This document shows positions 23,659 to 39,400 of a stretch of 64,000 nucleotides of DNA, piece by piece. Position numbers and translations under genes: made by a program. The notes below the pieces were generated by a model. It was given only the letters and a program-made list of their open reading frames with translations, did no database searches and was not told the origin of the DNA. The stretch comes from Panorpa germanica (lineage: Eukaryota; Arthropoda; Insecta; Mecoptera; Panorpidae). Position 1 is the stretch's first letter, and each line of letters opens with the position of its first letter. The DNA lies in assembly GCA_963678705.1 (NCBI GenBank), contig OY783204.1, positions 12,968,759-13,032,758 of the forward strand, in the 5' to 3' direction.

Positions 23659-26056
23659 CAACAACGCGTCATCGTCAATAACATAGTTCTTTGCATGGAA
23701 GATCTGGAAGATTGATCCTGTAATACCATGCCGAAGCACAATACACAACTATTAGCATAAATGCCCCCTTGTATAGTGTCGGCATAGTTGCCGAGTTTAA
23801 GCTTTATTCCGTCCTTGTGACACGCGCAAGGTGTGTTACAAGTTTATCATTCGTTGTTACTGTATTTGTTTCGTAGCTTTGTAGCTTCAAGAAACTACAG
23901 ATTTTATATATAGCAGGTCGAGAACGGCTTTCTAGGGTTTCTGTACTATTTGCACCGATAAGGATCACTTTATCGTTGGCAAAACATATGTCTACACAAC
24001 CTTTCGAGTGAGAAACACAGTTCTCGTCGAATACCATGTTCCAGAGCTCAGGCCCCATTACAGATCGCTGAGGACAACCTTTAGATAGTTGCATTTTTAT
24101 GGAACGGTAATCGGTTTGTAAAATAATGTTCGACAATTAAAATAGTTCTCCATAGCGCAGTAGACGTACCTATAGGTTTTTGCCGGTCTAATTCTTTGAA
24201 GGTCACTTGGCCACCGGACATCAACAAAGGCACACTGAATTTCTATTAATATCTCATATACATACTTGTACTTATGCCTACTTACTTACCATTTGTTTGT
24301 TACCATTGAATGTTCATGAACGATCAATCACTATTTCCAAGAAAACCGCATATATTGTTCACTTAATCACTTATAACAATTAATACACTCTCATTATTAT
24401 TTAAAACACGCATTTATATAAACTAATTCTTGTGTTTTAATATTATTTATAGATAATGTTATTCGACTTACTTGATAGTGGGCGGCAACCTTTTGTCTTC
24501 CGTATATTTGTAGTGTTTATATGAGGTCTTCCTTATATATCTCTACAGATTTCTTGAATTTTAAACCACTTGATGTTTTAGCACTAACACTAACCTAATT
24601 ATTATCACTTTTTTTGTCTATCGCACTTATTAATGTCTTATATCAAACATCATAGTTACAAATTTAAGGTTATGTTTATAAGACCGCGTGTACGCGTAAT
24701 GAAAAATTCGTTTTTAACACTGGTTTCCAACTGTCAAACTTTTGTAAAAACACTTTGTTTAGGGTAAATTAACACAAATTTAAAACAAACTTAAATACTT
24801 TTCGTTTGAAAAAGTATTCATATAATTTATTTAATTTTTTTCCATAATTATTTTCTCACTTTTAATCACTTTTTTCACCTAAAGTAGCAGGAGCCGATCA
24901 CACACGTAGTAGATAGGAACCACTTGTGTTGCAAAGCAATATTAACGTCCTTGTAAACCAATACGTAGGTCTTCCTTTTTGTATTAAGTCCCATCTGTCT
25001 TGCCAGAGCTTATGCATATATGCATTCATCTCTTTGGCAATATATTTGGTATCGTCTCCAGACTTTTATCCTACAGCCGCATTAACTTTAAATCCTCGAA
25101 ATTTGTCGCATTAATTTTAAATCATCAAAATTTGATTTTTTCAGTTCTAGCGTAATTTGTACTTGAGTAAGTGCATGAGTGATTTTTAAATCTAAAGGAA
25201 TTGTCCCCAATATCACTTGCACCACTTCTGTAGATACAGTTCTGCAACAACGCGTCATCGTCAATAACATAGTTCTTTGCATGGAAGATCTGGAAGATTG
25301 ATCCTGTAATACCATGCCGAAGCACAATACACAACTATTAGCATAAATGCCCCCTTGTATAGTGTCGGCATAGTTGCCGAGTTTAAGCTTTATTCCGTCC
25401 TTGTGACACGCGCAAGGTGTGTTACAAGTTTATCATTCGTTGTTACTGTATTTGTTTCGTAGCTATGTAGCTTCAAGAAACTACAGATTTTATATATAGC
25501 AGGTCAAGGACGGCTTTCTAGGGTTTCTGTACTATTTGCACCGATAAGGATCACATTATTGTTGGCAAAACATATGTTTTCACAACCTTTCGAGTGAGAA
25601 ACACAGTTCTCGTCGAATACCATGTTCCAGAGCTCAGGCCCCATTACAGATCGCTGAGGACAACCTTTAGATAGTTGCCTTTTCATGGAACGGTAATCGG
25701 TTTGTAAAATAATGTTCGACAATGAAAATAGTTCTCCATAGCGCAGTAGACGTACCTATAGGTTTTTGCCGGTCTAATTCTTTGACGGTCACTTGGCCAC
25801 CGGACATCAACAAAGGCACACTGAATTTCTATAAATATCTCATATACATACTTGTACTTATGCCTACTTACTTACCATTTGTTTGTTACCATTGAATGTT
25901 CATGAACGATCAATCACTATTTCCAAGAAAACCGCATAAATTGTTCACTTAATCACTTATAACAATTAATACACTCTCATTATTATTTAAAACACGCATT
26001 TATATAAACTAATTCTTGTGTTTTAATATTATTTATAGTTAATGTTATTCGACTTA

Positions 26057-27485
26057 CTTGATAGTGGGCGGCAACCTTTTGTCTTCCGTATATTTGTAGT
26101 GTTTATATGAGGTCTTCCTTATATATCTCTACAGATTTCTTGAATTTTAAACCACTTGATGTTTTAGCACTAACACTAACCTAATTATTATCACTTTTTT
26201 TGTCTATCGCACTTATTAATGTCTTATATCAAACATCAAAGTTACAAATTTGAGGTTATGTTTATAGGACCGCGTGTACGCGTAATGAAAAATTCGTTTT
26301 TAACACTGGTTTCCAACTGTCAAACTTTTGTAAAAACACTTTGTTTAGGGTGAATTAACACAAATTTAAAACAAACTTAAATACTTTTCGTTTGAAAAAG
26401 TATTCATATAATTTATTTAATTTTTTTCCATAATTAATTTCTCACTTTTAATCACTTTTTTCACCTAAAGTAGCAGGGGCCGATCACACACATAGTAGAT
26501 AGGAACCACTTGTGTTGCAAAGCAATATTAACGTCCTTGTAAACCAATTCGTAGGTCTTCCTTTTTGTATTAAGTCCCATCTGTCTTGCCGGAGCTTATG
26601 CATATATGCATTCATCTCTTTGGCAATATATTTGGTATCGTCTCCAGACTTTTATCCTACAGCCGCATTAACTTTAAATCCTCGAAATTTGTCGCATTAA
26701 TTTTAAATCATAAAAATTTGATTTTTTCAGTTCTAGCGTAATTTGTACTTGAGTAAGTGCATGAGTGATTTTTAAATCTAAAGGAATTGTCCCCAATATC
26801 ACTTGCACCACTTCTGTAGATACAGTTCTGCAACAACGCGTCATCGTCAATAACATAGTTCTTTGCATGGAAGATCTGGAAGATTGATCCTGTAATACCA
26901 TGCCGAAGCACAATACACAACTATTAGCATAAATGCCCCCTTGTATAGGGTCGGCATAGTTGCCGAGTTTAAGCTTCATTCCGTCCTTGTGACACGCGCA
27001 AGGTGTGTTACAAGTTTATCATTCGTTGTTACTGTATTTGTTTTGTAGCTTTGTAGCTTCAAGAAACTACAAATTTTATATATAGCAGGTCGAGAACGGC
27101 TTTCTAGGGTTTCTGTACTATTTGCACCGATAAGGATCACATTATCGTTGGCAAAACATATGTCTACACAACCTTTCGAGTGAGAAACACAGTTCTCGTC
27201 GAATACCATGTTCCAGAGCTCAGGCCCCATTACAGATCGCTGAGGACACACTGAATTTCTATAAATATCTCATATACATACTTGTACTTATGCCTACTTA
27301 CATACCATTTGTTTGTTACCATTGAATGTTCATGAACGATCAATCACTATTTCCAAGAAAACCGCATATATTGTTTACTTAATCACTTATAACAATTAAT
27401 ACACTCTCATTATTATTTAAAACATGCATTTATAAAAACTAATTCTTGTGTTTTATTATTATTTATAGTTAATGTTATTCGACTT
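26057..27485. repeat. Satellite unit with internal 157-bp deletion
   Basis: At about 27247 the sequence runs from CGCTGAGGACA directly into CACTGAATTTC. The segment from ACCTTTAGATAG to AACAAAGG found in other units is missing. Short matching sequence (GGACA and GGCACA) flanks the gap, consistent with microhomology-mediated deletion. The RT relic is shortened accordingly. Confidence 0.9.
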
Positions 27486-30400
27486 ACTTGATAGTGGGCG
27501 GCAACCTTTTGTCTTCCGTATATTTGTAGTGTTTATATGAGGTCTTCCTTATATATCTCTACAGATTTCTTGAATTTTAAACCACTTGATGTTTCAGCAC
27601 TAACACTAACCTAATTTTTATCACTTTTTTGTCTATCGCACTTATTATTGTCTTATATCAAACATCAAAGTTACAAATTTGAGGTTATGTTTATAAGACC
27701 GCGTGTACGCGTAATGAAAAATTCGTTTTTAACACTGGTTTCCAACTGTCAAACTTTTGTAAAAACACTTTGTTTAGGGTAAATTAACACAAATTTAAAA
27801 CAAACTTAAATACTTTTCGTTTGAAAAAGTATTTATATAATTTATTTAATTTTTTTCCATAATTAATTTCTCACTTTTAATCACTTTTTTCACCTAAAGT
27901 AGCAGGAGCCGATCACACACATAGTAGATAGGAACCACTTGTGTTGCAAAGCAATATTAACGTCCTTGTAAACCAATACGTAGGTCTTCCTTTTTGTATT
28001 AAGTCCCATCTGTCTTGCCAGAGCCTATGCATATATGCATTCATCTCTTTGGCAATATATTTGGTATCGTCTCCAGACTTTTATCCTACAGCCGCATTAA
28101 CTTTAAATCCTCGAAATTTGTCGCATTAATTTTAAATCATCAAAATTTGATTTTTTCAGTTCTAGCGTAATTTGTACTTGAGTAGGTGCATAAGTGATTT
28201 TTAAATCTAAAGGAATTGTCCCCAATATCACTTGCACCACTTCTGTAGATACAGTTCTGCAACAACGCGTCATCGTCAATAACATAGTTTTTTGCATGGA
28301 AGATCTGGAAGATTGATCCTGTAATACCATGCCGAAGCACAATACACAACTATTAGCATAAATGCCCCCTTGTATAGTGTGGGCATAGTTGCCGAGTTAA
28401 GGCTTTATTCCGTTCTTGTGACACGCGCAAGGTGTGTTACATGTTTATCATTCGTTGTTACTGTATTTGTTTCGTAGCTTTGTAGCTTCAACAAACTACA
28501 GATTTTATATATAGCAGGTCGAGAACGGCTTTCTAGGGTTTCTGTACTATTTGCATCGGTAAGGATCACATTATCGTTGGCAAAACATATGTCTACACAA
28601 CCTTTCGAGTGAGAAACACAGTTCTCGTCGAATACCATGTTCCAGAGCTCAGGCCCCATTACAGATCGCTGAGGACAACCTTTAGATAGTTGCCTTTTCA
28701 TGGAACAGTAATCGGTTTGTAAAATAATGTTCGACAATGAAAATAGTTCTCCATAGCGCAGTAGACGTACCTATAGGTTTTTGCCGGTCTAATTCTTTGA
28801 AGGTCACTTGGCCACCGGACATCAACAAAGGCACACTGAATTTCTATAAATATCTCATATACATACCTGTACTTATGCCTACTTACTTACCATTTGTTTG
28901 TTACCATTGAATGTTCATGAACGATCAATCACTATTGCCAAGAAAACCGCATATATTGTTCACTTAATCACTTATAACAATTAATACACTCTCATTATTA
29001 TTTAAAACACGCATTTATATAAACTAATTCTTGTGTTTTATTATTATTTATAGTTAATGTTATTCGACTTACTTGATAGTGGGCGGCAACCTTTTGTCTT
29101 CCGTATATTTGTAGTGTTTATATGAGGTCTTCCTTATATATCTCTACAGATTTCTTGAATTTTAAACCACTTGATGTTTTAGCACTAACACTAACCTAAT
29201 TATTATCACTTTTTTTGTCTATCGCACTTATTTATGTCTTATATCAAACATCAAAGTTACAAATTTGAGGTTATGTTTATAAGACCGCGTGTACGCGTAA
29301 TGAAAAATTCGTTTTTAACACTGGTTTCCAACTGTCAATCTTTTGTGAAAACACTTTGTTTAGGGTAAATTAACACAAATTTAAAACAAACTTAAATACT
29401 TTTCGTTTGAAAAAGTATTTATATAATTTATTTAATTTTTTTCCATAATTAATTTCTCACTTTTAATCACTTTTTTCACCTAAAGTAGCAGGAGCCGATC
29501 ACACACATAGTAGATAGGAACCACTTGTGTTGCAAAGCAATATTAACGTCCTTGTAAACCAATACGTAGGTCTTCCTTTTTGTATTAAGTCCCATCTGTC
29601 TTGCCAGAGCCTATGCATATATGCATTCATCTCTTTGGCAATATATTTGGTATCGTCTCCAGACTTTTATTCTACAGCCGCATTAACTTTAAATCCTCGA
29701 AATTTGTCGCATTAATTTTAAATCATCAAAATTTGATTTTTTCAGTTCTAGCGTAATTTGTACTTGAGTAGGTGCATAAGTGATTTTTAAATCTAAAGGA
29801 ATTGTCCCCAATATCACTTGCACCACTTCTGTAGATACAGTTCTGCAACAACGCGTCATCGTCAATAACATAGTTCTTTGCATGGAAGATCTGGAAGATT
29901 GATCCTGTAATACCATGCCGAAGCACAATACACAACTATTAGCATAAATGCCCCCTTGTATAGTGTGGGCATAGTTGCCGAGTTAAGGCTTCATTCCGTC
30001 CTTGTGACACGCGCAAGGTGTGTTACATGTTTATCATTCGTTGTTACTGTATTTGTTTCGTAGCTTTGTAGCTTCAAGAAACTACAGATTTTATATATAG
30101 CAGGTCGAGAACGGCTTTCTAGGGTTTCTGTACTATTTGCATCGGTAAGGATCACATTATCGTTGGCAAAACATATGTCTACACAACCTTTCGAGTGAGA
30201 AACACAGTTCTCGTCGAATACCATGTTCCAGAGCTCAGGCCCCATTACAGATCGCTGAGGACAACCTTTAGATAGTTGCCTTTTCATGGAACAGTAATCG
30301 GTTTGTAAAATAATGTTCGACAATGAAAATAGTTCTCCATAGCGCAGTAGACGTACCTATAGGTTTTTGCCGGTCTAATTCTTTGAAGGTCACTTAGCCA

Positions 30401-33400
30401 CCGGACATCAACAAAGGCACACTGAATTTCTATAAATATCTCATATACATACTTGTACTTATGCCTACTTACTTACCATTTGTTTGTTACCATTGAATGT
30501 TCATGAACGATCAATCACTATTTCCAAGAAAACCGCATATATTGTTCACCTAATCACTTATAACAATTATTACACTCTCATTATTATTTAAAACACGCAT
30601 TTATATAAACTAATTCTTGTGTTTTAATATTATTTATAGTTAATGTTATTCGACTTACTTGATAGTGGGCGGCAACCTTTTGTCTTCTGTATATTTGTAT
30701 TGTTTATATGAGGTATTCCTTATATATCTCTACAGATTTCTTGAATTTTAAACCACTTGATGTTTTAGCACTAACACTAACCTAATTATTATCACTTTTT
30801 TTGTCTATCGCACTTATTAATGTCTTATATCAAACATCAAAGTTACAAATTTGAGGTTATGTTTATAAGACCGCGTGTACGCGTAATGAAAAATTCGTTT
30901 TTAACACTGGTTTCCAACTGTCAATCTTTTGTAAAAACACTTTGTTTAGGGTAAATTAACACAAATTTAAAACAAACTTAAATACTTTTCGTTTGAAAAA
31001 GTATTCATATAATTTATTTAATTTTTTTCCATAATTAATTTCTCACTTTTAATCACTTTTTTCACCTAAAGTAGCAGGAGCCGATCACACACATAGTAGA
31101 TAGGAACCACTTGTGTTGCAAAGCAATATTAACGTCCTTGTAAACCAATACGTAGGTCTTCCTTTTTGTATTAAGTCCCATCTGTCTTGCCAGAGCCTAT
31201 GCATATATGCATTCATCTCTTTGGCAATATATTTGGTATCGTCTCCAGACTTTTATCCTACAGCCGCATTAACTTTAAATCCTCGAAATTTGTCGCATTA
31301 ATTTTAAATCATCAAAATTTGATTTTTTCAGTTCTAGCGTAATTTGTACTTGAGTAAGTGCATAAGTGATTTTTAAATCTAAAGGAATTGTCCCCAATAT
31401 CACTTGCACCACTTCTGTAGATACAGTTCTGCAACAACGCGTCATCGTCAATAACATAGTTCTTTGCATGGAAGATCTGGAAGATTGATCCTGTAATACC
31501 ATGCCGAAGCACAATACACAACTATTAGCATAAATGCCCCCTTGTATAGTGTGGGCATAGTTGCCGAGTTAAGGCTTCATTCCGTCCTTGTGACACGCGC
31601 AAGGTGTGTTACATGTTTATCATTCGTTGTTACTGTATTTGTTTCGTAGCTTTGTAGCTTCAAGAAACTACAGATTTTATATATAGCAGGTCGAGAACGG
31701 CTTTCTAGGGTTTCTGTACTATTTGCATCGATAAGGATCACATTATCGTTGGCAAAACATATGTCTACACAACCTTTCGAGTGAGAAACACAGTTCTCGT
31801 CGAATACCATGTTCCAGAGCTCAGGCCCCATTACAGATCGCTGAGGACAACCTTTAGATAGTTGCCTTTTCATGGAACGGTAATCGGTTTGTAAAATAAT
31901 GTTCGACAATGAAAATAGTTCTCCATAGCGCAGTAGACGTACTTATAGGTTTTTGCCGGTCTAATTCTTTGAAGGTCACTTGGCCACCGGACATCAACAA
32001 AGGCACACTGAATTTCTATAAATATCTCATATACATACTTGTACTTATGCCTACTTACTTACCATTTGTTTGTTACCATTGAATGTTCATGAACGATCAA
32101 TCACTATTTCCAAGAAAACCGCATATATTGTTCACTTAATCACTTATAACAATTAATACACTCTCATTATTATTTAAAACACGCATTTATATAAACTAAT
32201 TCTTGTGTTTTAATATTATTTATAGTTAATGTTATTCGACTTACTTGATAGTGGGCGGCAACCTTTTGTCTTCTGTATATTTGTATTGTTTATATGAGGT
32301 CTTCCTTATATATCTCTACAGATTTCTTGAATTTTAAACCACTTGATGTTTTAGCACTAACACTAACCTAATTATTATCACTTTTTTTGTCTATCGCACT
32401 TATTAATGTCTTATATCAAACATCAAAGTTACAAATTTGAGGTTATGTTTATAAGACCGCGTGTACGCGTAATGAAAAATTCGTTTTTAACACTGGTTTC
32501 CAACTGTCAATCTTTTGTAAAAACACTTTGTTTAGGGTAAATTAACACAAATTTAAAACAAACTTAAATACTTTTCGTTTGAAAAAGTATTCATATAATT
32601 TATTTAATTTTTTTCCATAATTAATTTCTCACTTTTAATCACTTTTTTCACCTAAAGTAGCAGGAGCCGATCACACATATAGTAGATAGGAACCACTTGT
32701 GTTGCAAAGCAATATTAACGTCCTTGTAAACCAATACGTAGGTCTTCTTTTTTGTATTAAGTCCCATCTGTCTTGCCAGAGCCTATGCATATATGCATTC
32801 ATCTCTTTGGCAATATATTTGGTATCGTCTCCAGACTTTTATCCTACAGCCGCATTAACTTTAAATCCTCGAAATTTGTCGCATTAATTTTAAATCATCA
32901 AAATTTGATTTTTTCAGTTCTAGCGTAATTTGTACTTGAGTAAGTGCATAAGTGATTTTTAAATCTAAAGGAATTGTCCCCAATATCACTTGCACCACTT
33001 CTGTAGATACAGTTCTGCAACAACGCGTCATCGTCAATAACATAGTTCTTTGCATGGAAGATCTGGAAGATTGATCCTGTAATACCATGCCGAAGCACAA
33101 TACACAACTATTAGCATAAATGCCCCCTTGTATAGTGTGGGCATAGTTGCCGAGTTAAGGCTTCATTCCGTCCTTGTGACACGCGCAAGGTGTGTTACAT
33201 GTTTATCATTCGTTGTTACTGTATTTGTTTCGTAGCTTTGTAGCTTCAAGAAACTACAGATTTTATATATAGCAGGTCGAGAACGGCTTTCTAGGGTTTC
33301 TGTACTATTTGCATCGATAAGGATCACATTATCGTTGGCAAAACATATGTCTACACAACCTTTCGAGTGAGAAACACAGTTCTCGTCGAATACCATGTTC

Positions 33401-36400
33401 CAGAGCTCAGGCCCCATTACAGATCGCTGAGGACAACCTTTAGATAGTTGCCTTTTCATGGAACGGTAATCGGTTTGTAAAATAATGTTCGACAATGAAA
33501 ATAGTTCTCCATAGCGCAGTAGACGTACCTATAGGTTTTTGCCGGTCTAATTCTTTGAAGGTCATTTGGCCACCGGACATCAACAAAGGCACACTGAATT
33601 TCTATAAATATCTCATATACATACTTGTACTTATGCCTACTTACTTACCATTTGTTTGTTACCATTGAATGTTCATGAACGATCAATCACTATTTCCAAG
33701 AAAACCGCATATATTGTTCACTTAATCACTTATAACAATTAATACACTCTCATTATTATTTAAAACACGCATTTATATAAACTAATTCTTGTGTTTTATT
33801 ATTATTTATAGTTAATGTTATTCGACTTACTTGATAGTGGGCGGCAACCTTTTGTCTTCCGTATATTTGTAGTGTTTATATGAGGTCTTCCTTATATATC
33901 TCTACAGATTTCTTGAATTTTAAACCACTTGATGTTTCAGCACTAACACTAACCTAATTATTATCACTTTTTTGTCTATCGCACTTATAATTGTCTTATA
34001 TCAAACATCAAAGTTACAAATTTGAGGTTATGTTTATAAGACCGCGTGTACGCGTAATGAAAAATTCGTTTTTAACACTGGTTTCCAACTGTCAAACTTT
34101 TGTAAAAACACTTTGTTTAGGGTAAATTAACACAAATTTAAAACAAACTTAAATACTTTTCGTTTGAAAAAGTATTTATATAATTTATTTAATTTTTTTC
34201 CATAATTAATTTCTCACTTTTAATCACTTTTTTCACCTAAAGTAGCAGGAGCCGATCACACACATAGTAGATAGGAACCACTTGTGTTGCAAAGCAATAT
34301 TAACGTCCTTGTAAACCAATACGTAGGTCTTCCTTTTTGTATTAAGTCCCATCTGTCTTGCCAGAGCCTATGCATATATGCATTCATCTCTTTGGCAATA
34401 TATTTGGTATCGTCTCCAGACTTTTATCCTACAGCCGCATTAACTTTAAATCCTCGAAATTTGTCGCATTAATTTTAAATCATCAAAATTTGATTTTTTC
34501 AGTTCTAGCGTAATTTGTACTTGAGTAGGTGCATAAGTGATTTTTAAATCTAAAGGAATTGTCCCCAATATCACTTGCACCACTTCTGTAGATACAGTTC
34601 TGCAACAACGCGTCATCGTCAATAACATAGTTCTTTGCATGGAAGATCTGGAAGATTGATCCTGTAATACCATGCCGAAGCACAATACACAACTATTAGC
34701 ATAAATGCCCCCTTGTATAGTGTGGGCATAGTTGCCGAGTTAAGGCTTCATTCCGTCCTTGTGACACGCGCAAGGTGTGTTACATGTTTATCATTCGTTG
34801 TTACTGTATTTGTTTCGTAGCTTTGTAGCTTCAAGAAACTACAGATTTTATATATAGCAGGTCGAGAACGGCTTTCTAGGGTTTCTGTACTATTTGCATC
34901 AGTAAGGATCACATTATCGTTGGCAAAACATATGTCTACACAACCTTTCGAGTGAGAAACACAGTTCTCGTCGAATACCATGTTCCAGAGCTCAGGCCCC
35001 ATTACAGATCGCTGAGGACAACCTTTAGATAGTTGCCTTTTCATGGAACGGTAATCGGTTTGTAAAATAATGTTCGACAATGAAAATAGTTCTCCATAGC
35101 GCAGTAGACGTACTTATAGGTTTTTGCCGGTCTAATTTTTTGAAGGTCACTTGGCCACCGGACATCAACAAAGGCACACTGAATTTCTATAAATATCTCA
35201 TATACATACTTGTACTTATGCCTACTTACTTACCATTTGTTTGTTACCATTGAATGTTCATGAACGATCAATCACTATTTCCAAGAAAACCGCATATATT
35301 GTTCACTTAATCACTTATAACAATTAATACACTCTCATTATTATTTAAAACACGCATTTATATAAACTAATTCTTGTGTTTTAATATTATTTATAGTTAA
35401 TGTTATTCGACTTACTTGATAGTGGGCGGCAACCTTTTGTCTTCTGTATATTTGTATTGTTTATATGAGGTCTTCCTTATATATCTCTACAGATTTCTTG
35501 AATTTTAAACCACTTGATGTTTTAGCACTAACACTAACCTAATTATTATCACTTTTTTTGTCTATCGCACTTATTAATGTCTTATATCAAACATCAAAGT
35601 TACAAATTTGAGGTTATGTTTATAAGACCGCGTGTACGCGTAATGAAAAATTCGTTTTTAACACTGGTTTCCAACTGTCAATCTTTTGTAAAAACACTTT
35701 GTTTAGGGTAAATTAACACAAATTTAAAACAAACTTAAATACTTTTCGTTTGAAAAAGTATTCATATAATTTATTTAATTTTTTTCCATAATTAATTTCT
35801 CACTTTTAATCACTTTTTTCACCTAAAGTAGCAGGAGCCGATCACACACATAGTAGATAGGAACCACTTGTGTTGCAAAGCAATATTAACGTCCTTGTAA
35901 ACCAATACGTAGGTCTTCCTTTTTGTATTAAGTCCCATCTGTCTTGCCAGAGCTTATGCATATATGCATTCATCTCTTTGGCAATATATTTGGTATCGTC
36001 TCCAGACTTTTATCCTACAGCCGCATTAACTTTAAATCCTCGAAATTTGTCGCATTAATTTTAAATCATCAAAATTTGATTTTTTCAGTTCTAGCGTAAT
36101 TTGTACTTGAGTAGGTGCATAAGTGATTTTTAAATCTAAAGGAATTGTCCCCAATATCACTTGCACCACTTCTGTAGATACAGTTCTGCAACAACGCGTC
36201 ATCGTCAATAACATAGTTCTTTGCATGGAAGATCTGGAAGATTGATCCTGTAATACCATGCCGAAGCACAATACACAACTATTAGCATAAATGCCCCCTT
36301 GTATAGTGTGGGCATAGTTGCCGAGTTAAGGCTTCATTCCGTCCTTGTGACACGCGCAAGGTGTGTTACATGTTTATCATTCGTTGTTACTGTATTTGTT

Positions 36401-39400
36401 TCGTAGCTTTGTAGCTTCAAGAAACTACAGATTTTATATATAGCAGGTCGAGAACGGCTTTCTAGGGTTTCTGTACTATTTGCACCGATAAGGATCACAT
36501 TATCGTTGGCAAAACATATGTCTACACAACCTTTCGAGAGAAAAACACAGTTCTCGTCGAATACCATGTTCCAGAGCTCAGGCCCCATTACAGATCGCTG
36601 AGGACAACCTTTAGATAGTTGCCTTTTCATGGAACGGTAATCGGTTTGTAAAATAATGTTCGACAATGAAAATAGTTCTCCATAGCGCAGTAGACGTACC
36701 TATAGGTTTTTGCCGGTCTAATTCTTTGAAGGTCACTTGGCCACCGGACATCAACAAAGGCACACTGAATTTCTATAAATATCTCATATACATACTTGTA
36801 CTTATGCCTACTTACTTACCATTTGTTTGTTACCATTGAATGTTCATGAACGATCAATCACTATTTCCAAGAAAACCGCATATATTGTTCACTTAATCAC
36901 TTATAACAATTAATACACTCTCATTATTATTTAAAACACGCATTTATATAAACTAATTCTTGTGTTTTATTATTATTTATAGTTAATGTTATTCGACTTA
37001 CTTGATAGTGGGCGGCAACCTTTTGTCTTCCGTATATTTGTAGTGTTTATATGAGGTCTTCCTTATATATCTCTACAGATTTCTTGAATTTTAAACCACT
37101 TGATGTTTCAGCACTAACACTAACCTAATTATTATCACTTTTTTGTCTATCGCACTTATTATTGTCTTATATCAAACATCAAAGTTACAAATTTGAGGTT
37201 ATGTTTATAAGACCGCGTGTACGCGTAATGAAAAATTCGTTTTTAACACTGGTTTCCAACTGTCAAACTTTTGTTAAAACACTTTGTTTAGGGTAAATTA
37301 ACACAAATTTAAAACAAACTTAAATACTTTTCGTTTGAAAAAGTATTTATATAATTTATTTAATTTTTTTCCATAATTAATTTCTCACTTTTAATCACTT
37401 TTTTCACCTAAAGTAGCAGGAGCCGATCACACACATAGTAGATAGGAACCACTTGTGTTGCAAAGCAATATTAACGTCCTTGTAAACCAATACGTAGGTC
37501 TTCCTTTTTGTATTAAGTCCCATCTGTCTTGCCAGAGCCTATGCATATATGCATTCATCTCTTTGGCAATATATTTGGTATCGTCTCCAGACTTTTATCC
37601 TACAGCCGCATTAACTTTAAATCCTCGAAATTTGTCGCATTAATTTTAAATCATCAAAATTTGATTTTTTCAGTTCTAGCGTAATTTGTACTTGAGTAGG
37701 TGCATAAGTGATTTTTAAATCTAAAGGAATTGTCCCCAATATCACTTGCACCACTTCTGTAGATACAGTTCTGCAACAACGCGTCATCGTCAATAACATA
37801 GTTCTTTGCATGGAAGATCTGGAAGATTGATCCTGTAATACCATGCCAAAGCACAATACACAACTATTAGCATAAATGCCCCCTTGTATAGTGTGGGCAT
37901 AGTTGCCGAGTTAAGGCTTCATTTCGTCCTTGTGACACGCGCAAGGTGTGTTACATGTTTATCATTCGTTGTTACTGTATTTGTTTCGTAGCTTTGTAGC
38001 TTCAAGAAACTACAGATTTTATATATAGCAGGTCGAGAACGGCTTTCTAGGGTTTCTGTACTATTTGCATCGGTAAGGATCACATTATCGTTGGCAAAAC
38101 ATATGTCTACACAACCTTTCGAGTGAGAAACACAGTTCTCGTCGAATACCATGTTCCAGAGCTCAGGCCCCATTACAGATCGCTGAGGACAACCTTTAGA
38201 TAGTTGCCTTTTCATGGAACAGTAATCGGTTTGTAAAATAATGTTCGACAATGAAAATAGTTCTCCATAGCGCAGTAGACGTACCTATAGGTTTTTGCCG
38301 GTCTAATTCTTTGAAGGTCACTTGGCCACCGGACATCAACAAAGGCACACTGAATTTCTATAAATATCTCATATACATACTTGTACTTATGCCTACTTAC
38401 TTACCATTTGTTTGTTACCATTGAATGTTCATGAACGATCAATCACTATTTCCAAGAAAACCGCATATATTGTTCACTTAATCACTTATAACAATTAATA
38501 CACTCTCATTATTATTTAAAACACGCATTTATATAAACTAATTCTTGTGTTTTAATATTATTTATAGTTAATGTTATTCGACTTACTTGATAGTGGGCGG
38601 CAACCTTTTGTCTTCTGTATATTTGTATTGTTTATATGAGGTCTTCCTTATATATCTCTACAGATTTCTTGAATTTTAAACCACTTGATGTTTTAGCACT
38701 AACACTAACCTAATTATTATCACTTTTTTTGTCTATCGCACTTATTAATGTCTTGTATCAAACATCAAAGTTACAAATTTGAGGTTATGTTTATAAGACC
38801 GCGTGTACGCGTAATGAAAAATTCGTTTTTAACACTGGTTTCCAACTGTCAATCTTTTGTAAAAACACTTTGTTTAGGGTAAATTAACACAAATTTAAAA
38901 CAAACTTAAATACTTTTCGTTTGAAAAAGTATTCATATAATTTATTTAATTTTTTTCCATAATTAATTTCTCACTTTTAATCACTTTTTTCACCTAAAGT
39001 AGCAGGAGCCGATCACACACATAGTAGATAGGAACCACTTGTGTTGCAAAGCAATTTTAACGTCCTTGTAAACCAATACGTAGGTCTTCCTTTTTGTATT
39101 AAGTCCCATCTGTCTTGCCAGAGCCTATGCATATATGCATTCATCTCTTTGGCAATATATTTGGTATCGTCTCCAGACTTTTATCCTACAGCCGCATTAA
39201 CTTTAAATCCTCGAAATTTGTCGCATTAATTTTAAATCATCAAAATTTGATTTTTTCAGTTCTAGCGTAATTTGTACTTGAGTAAGTGCATAAGTGATTT
39301 TTAAATCTAAAGGAATTGTCCCTAATATCACTTGCACCACTTCTGTAGATACAGTTCTGCAACAACGCGTCATCGTCAATAACATAGTTCTTTGCATGGA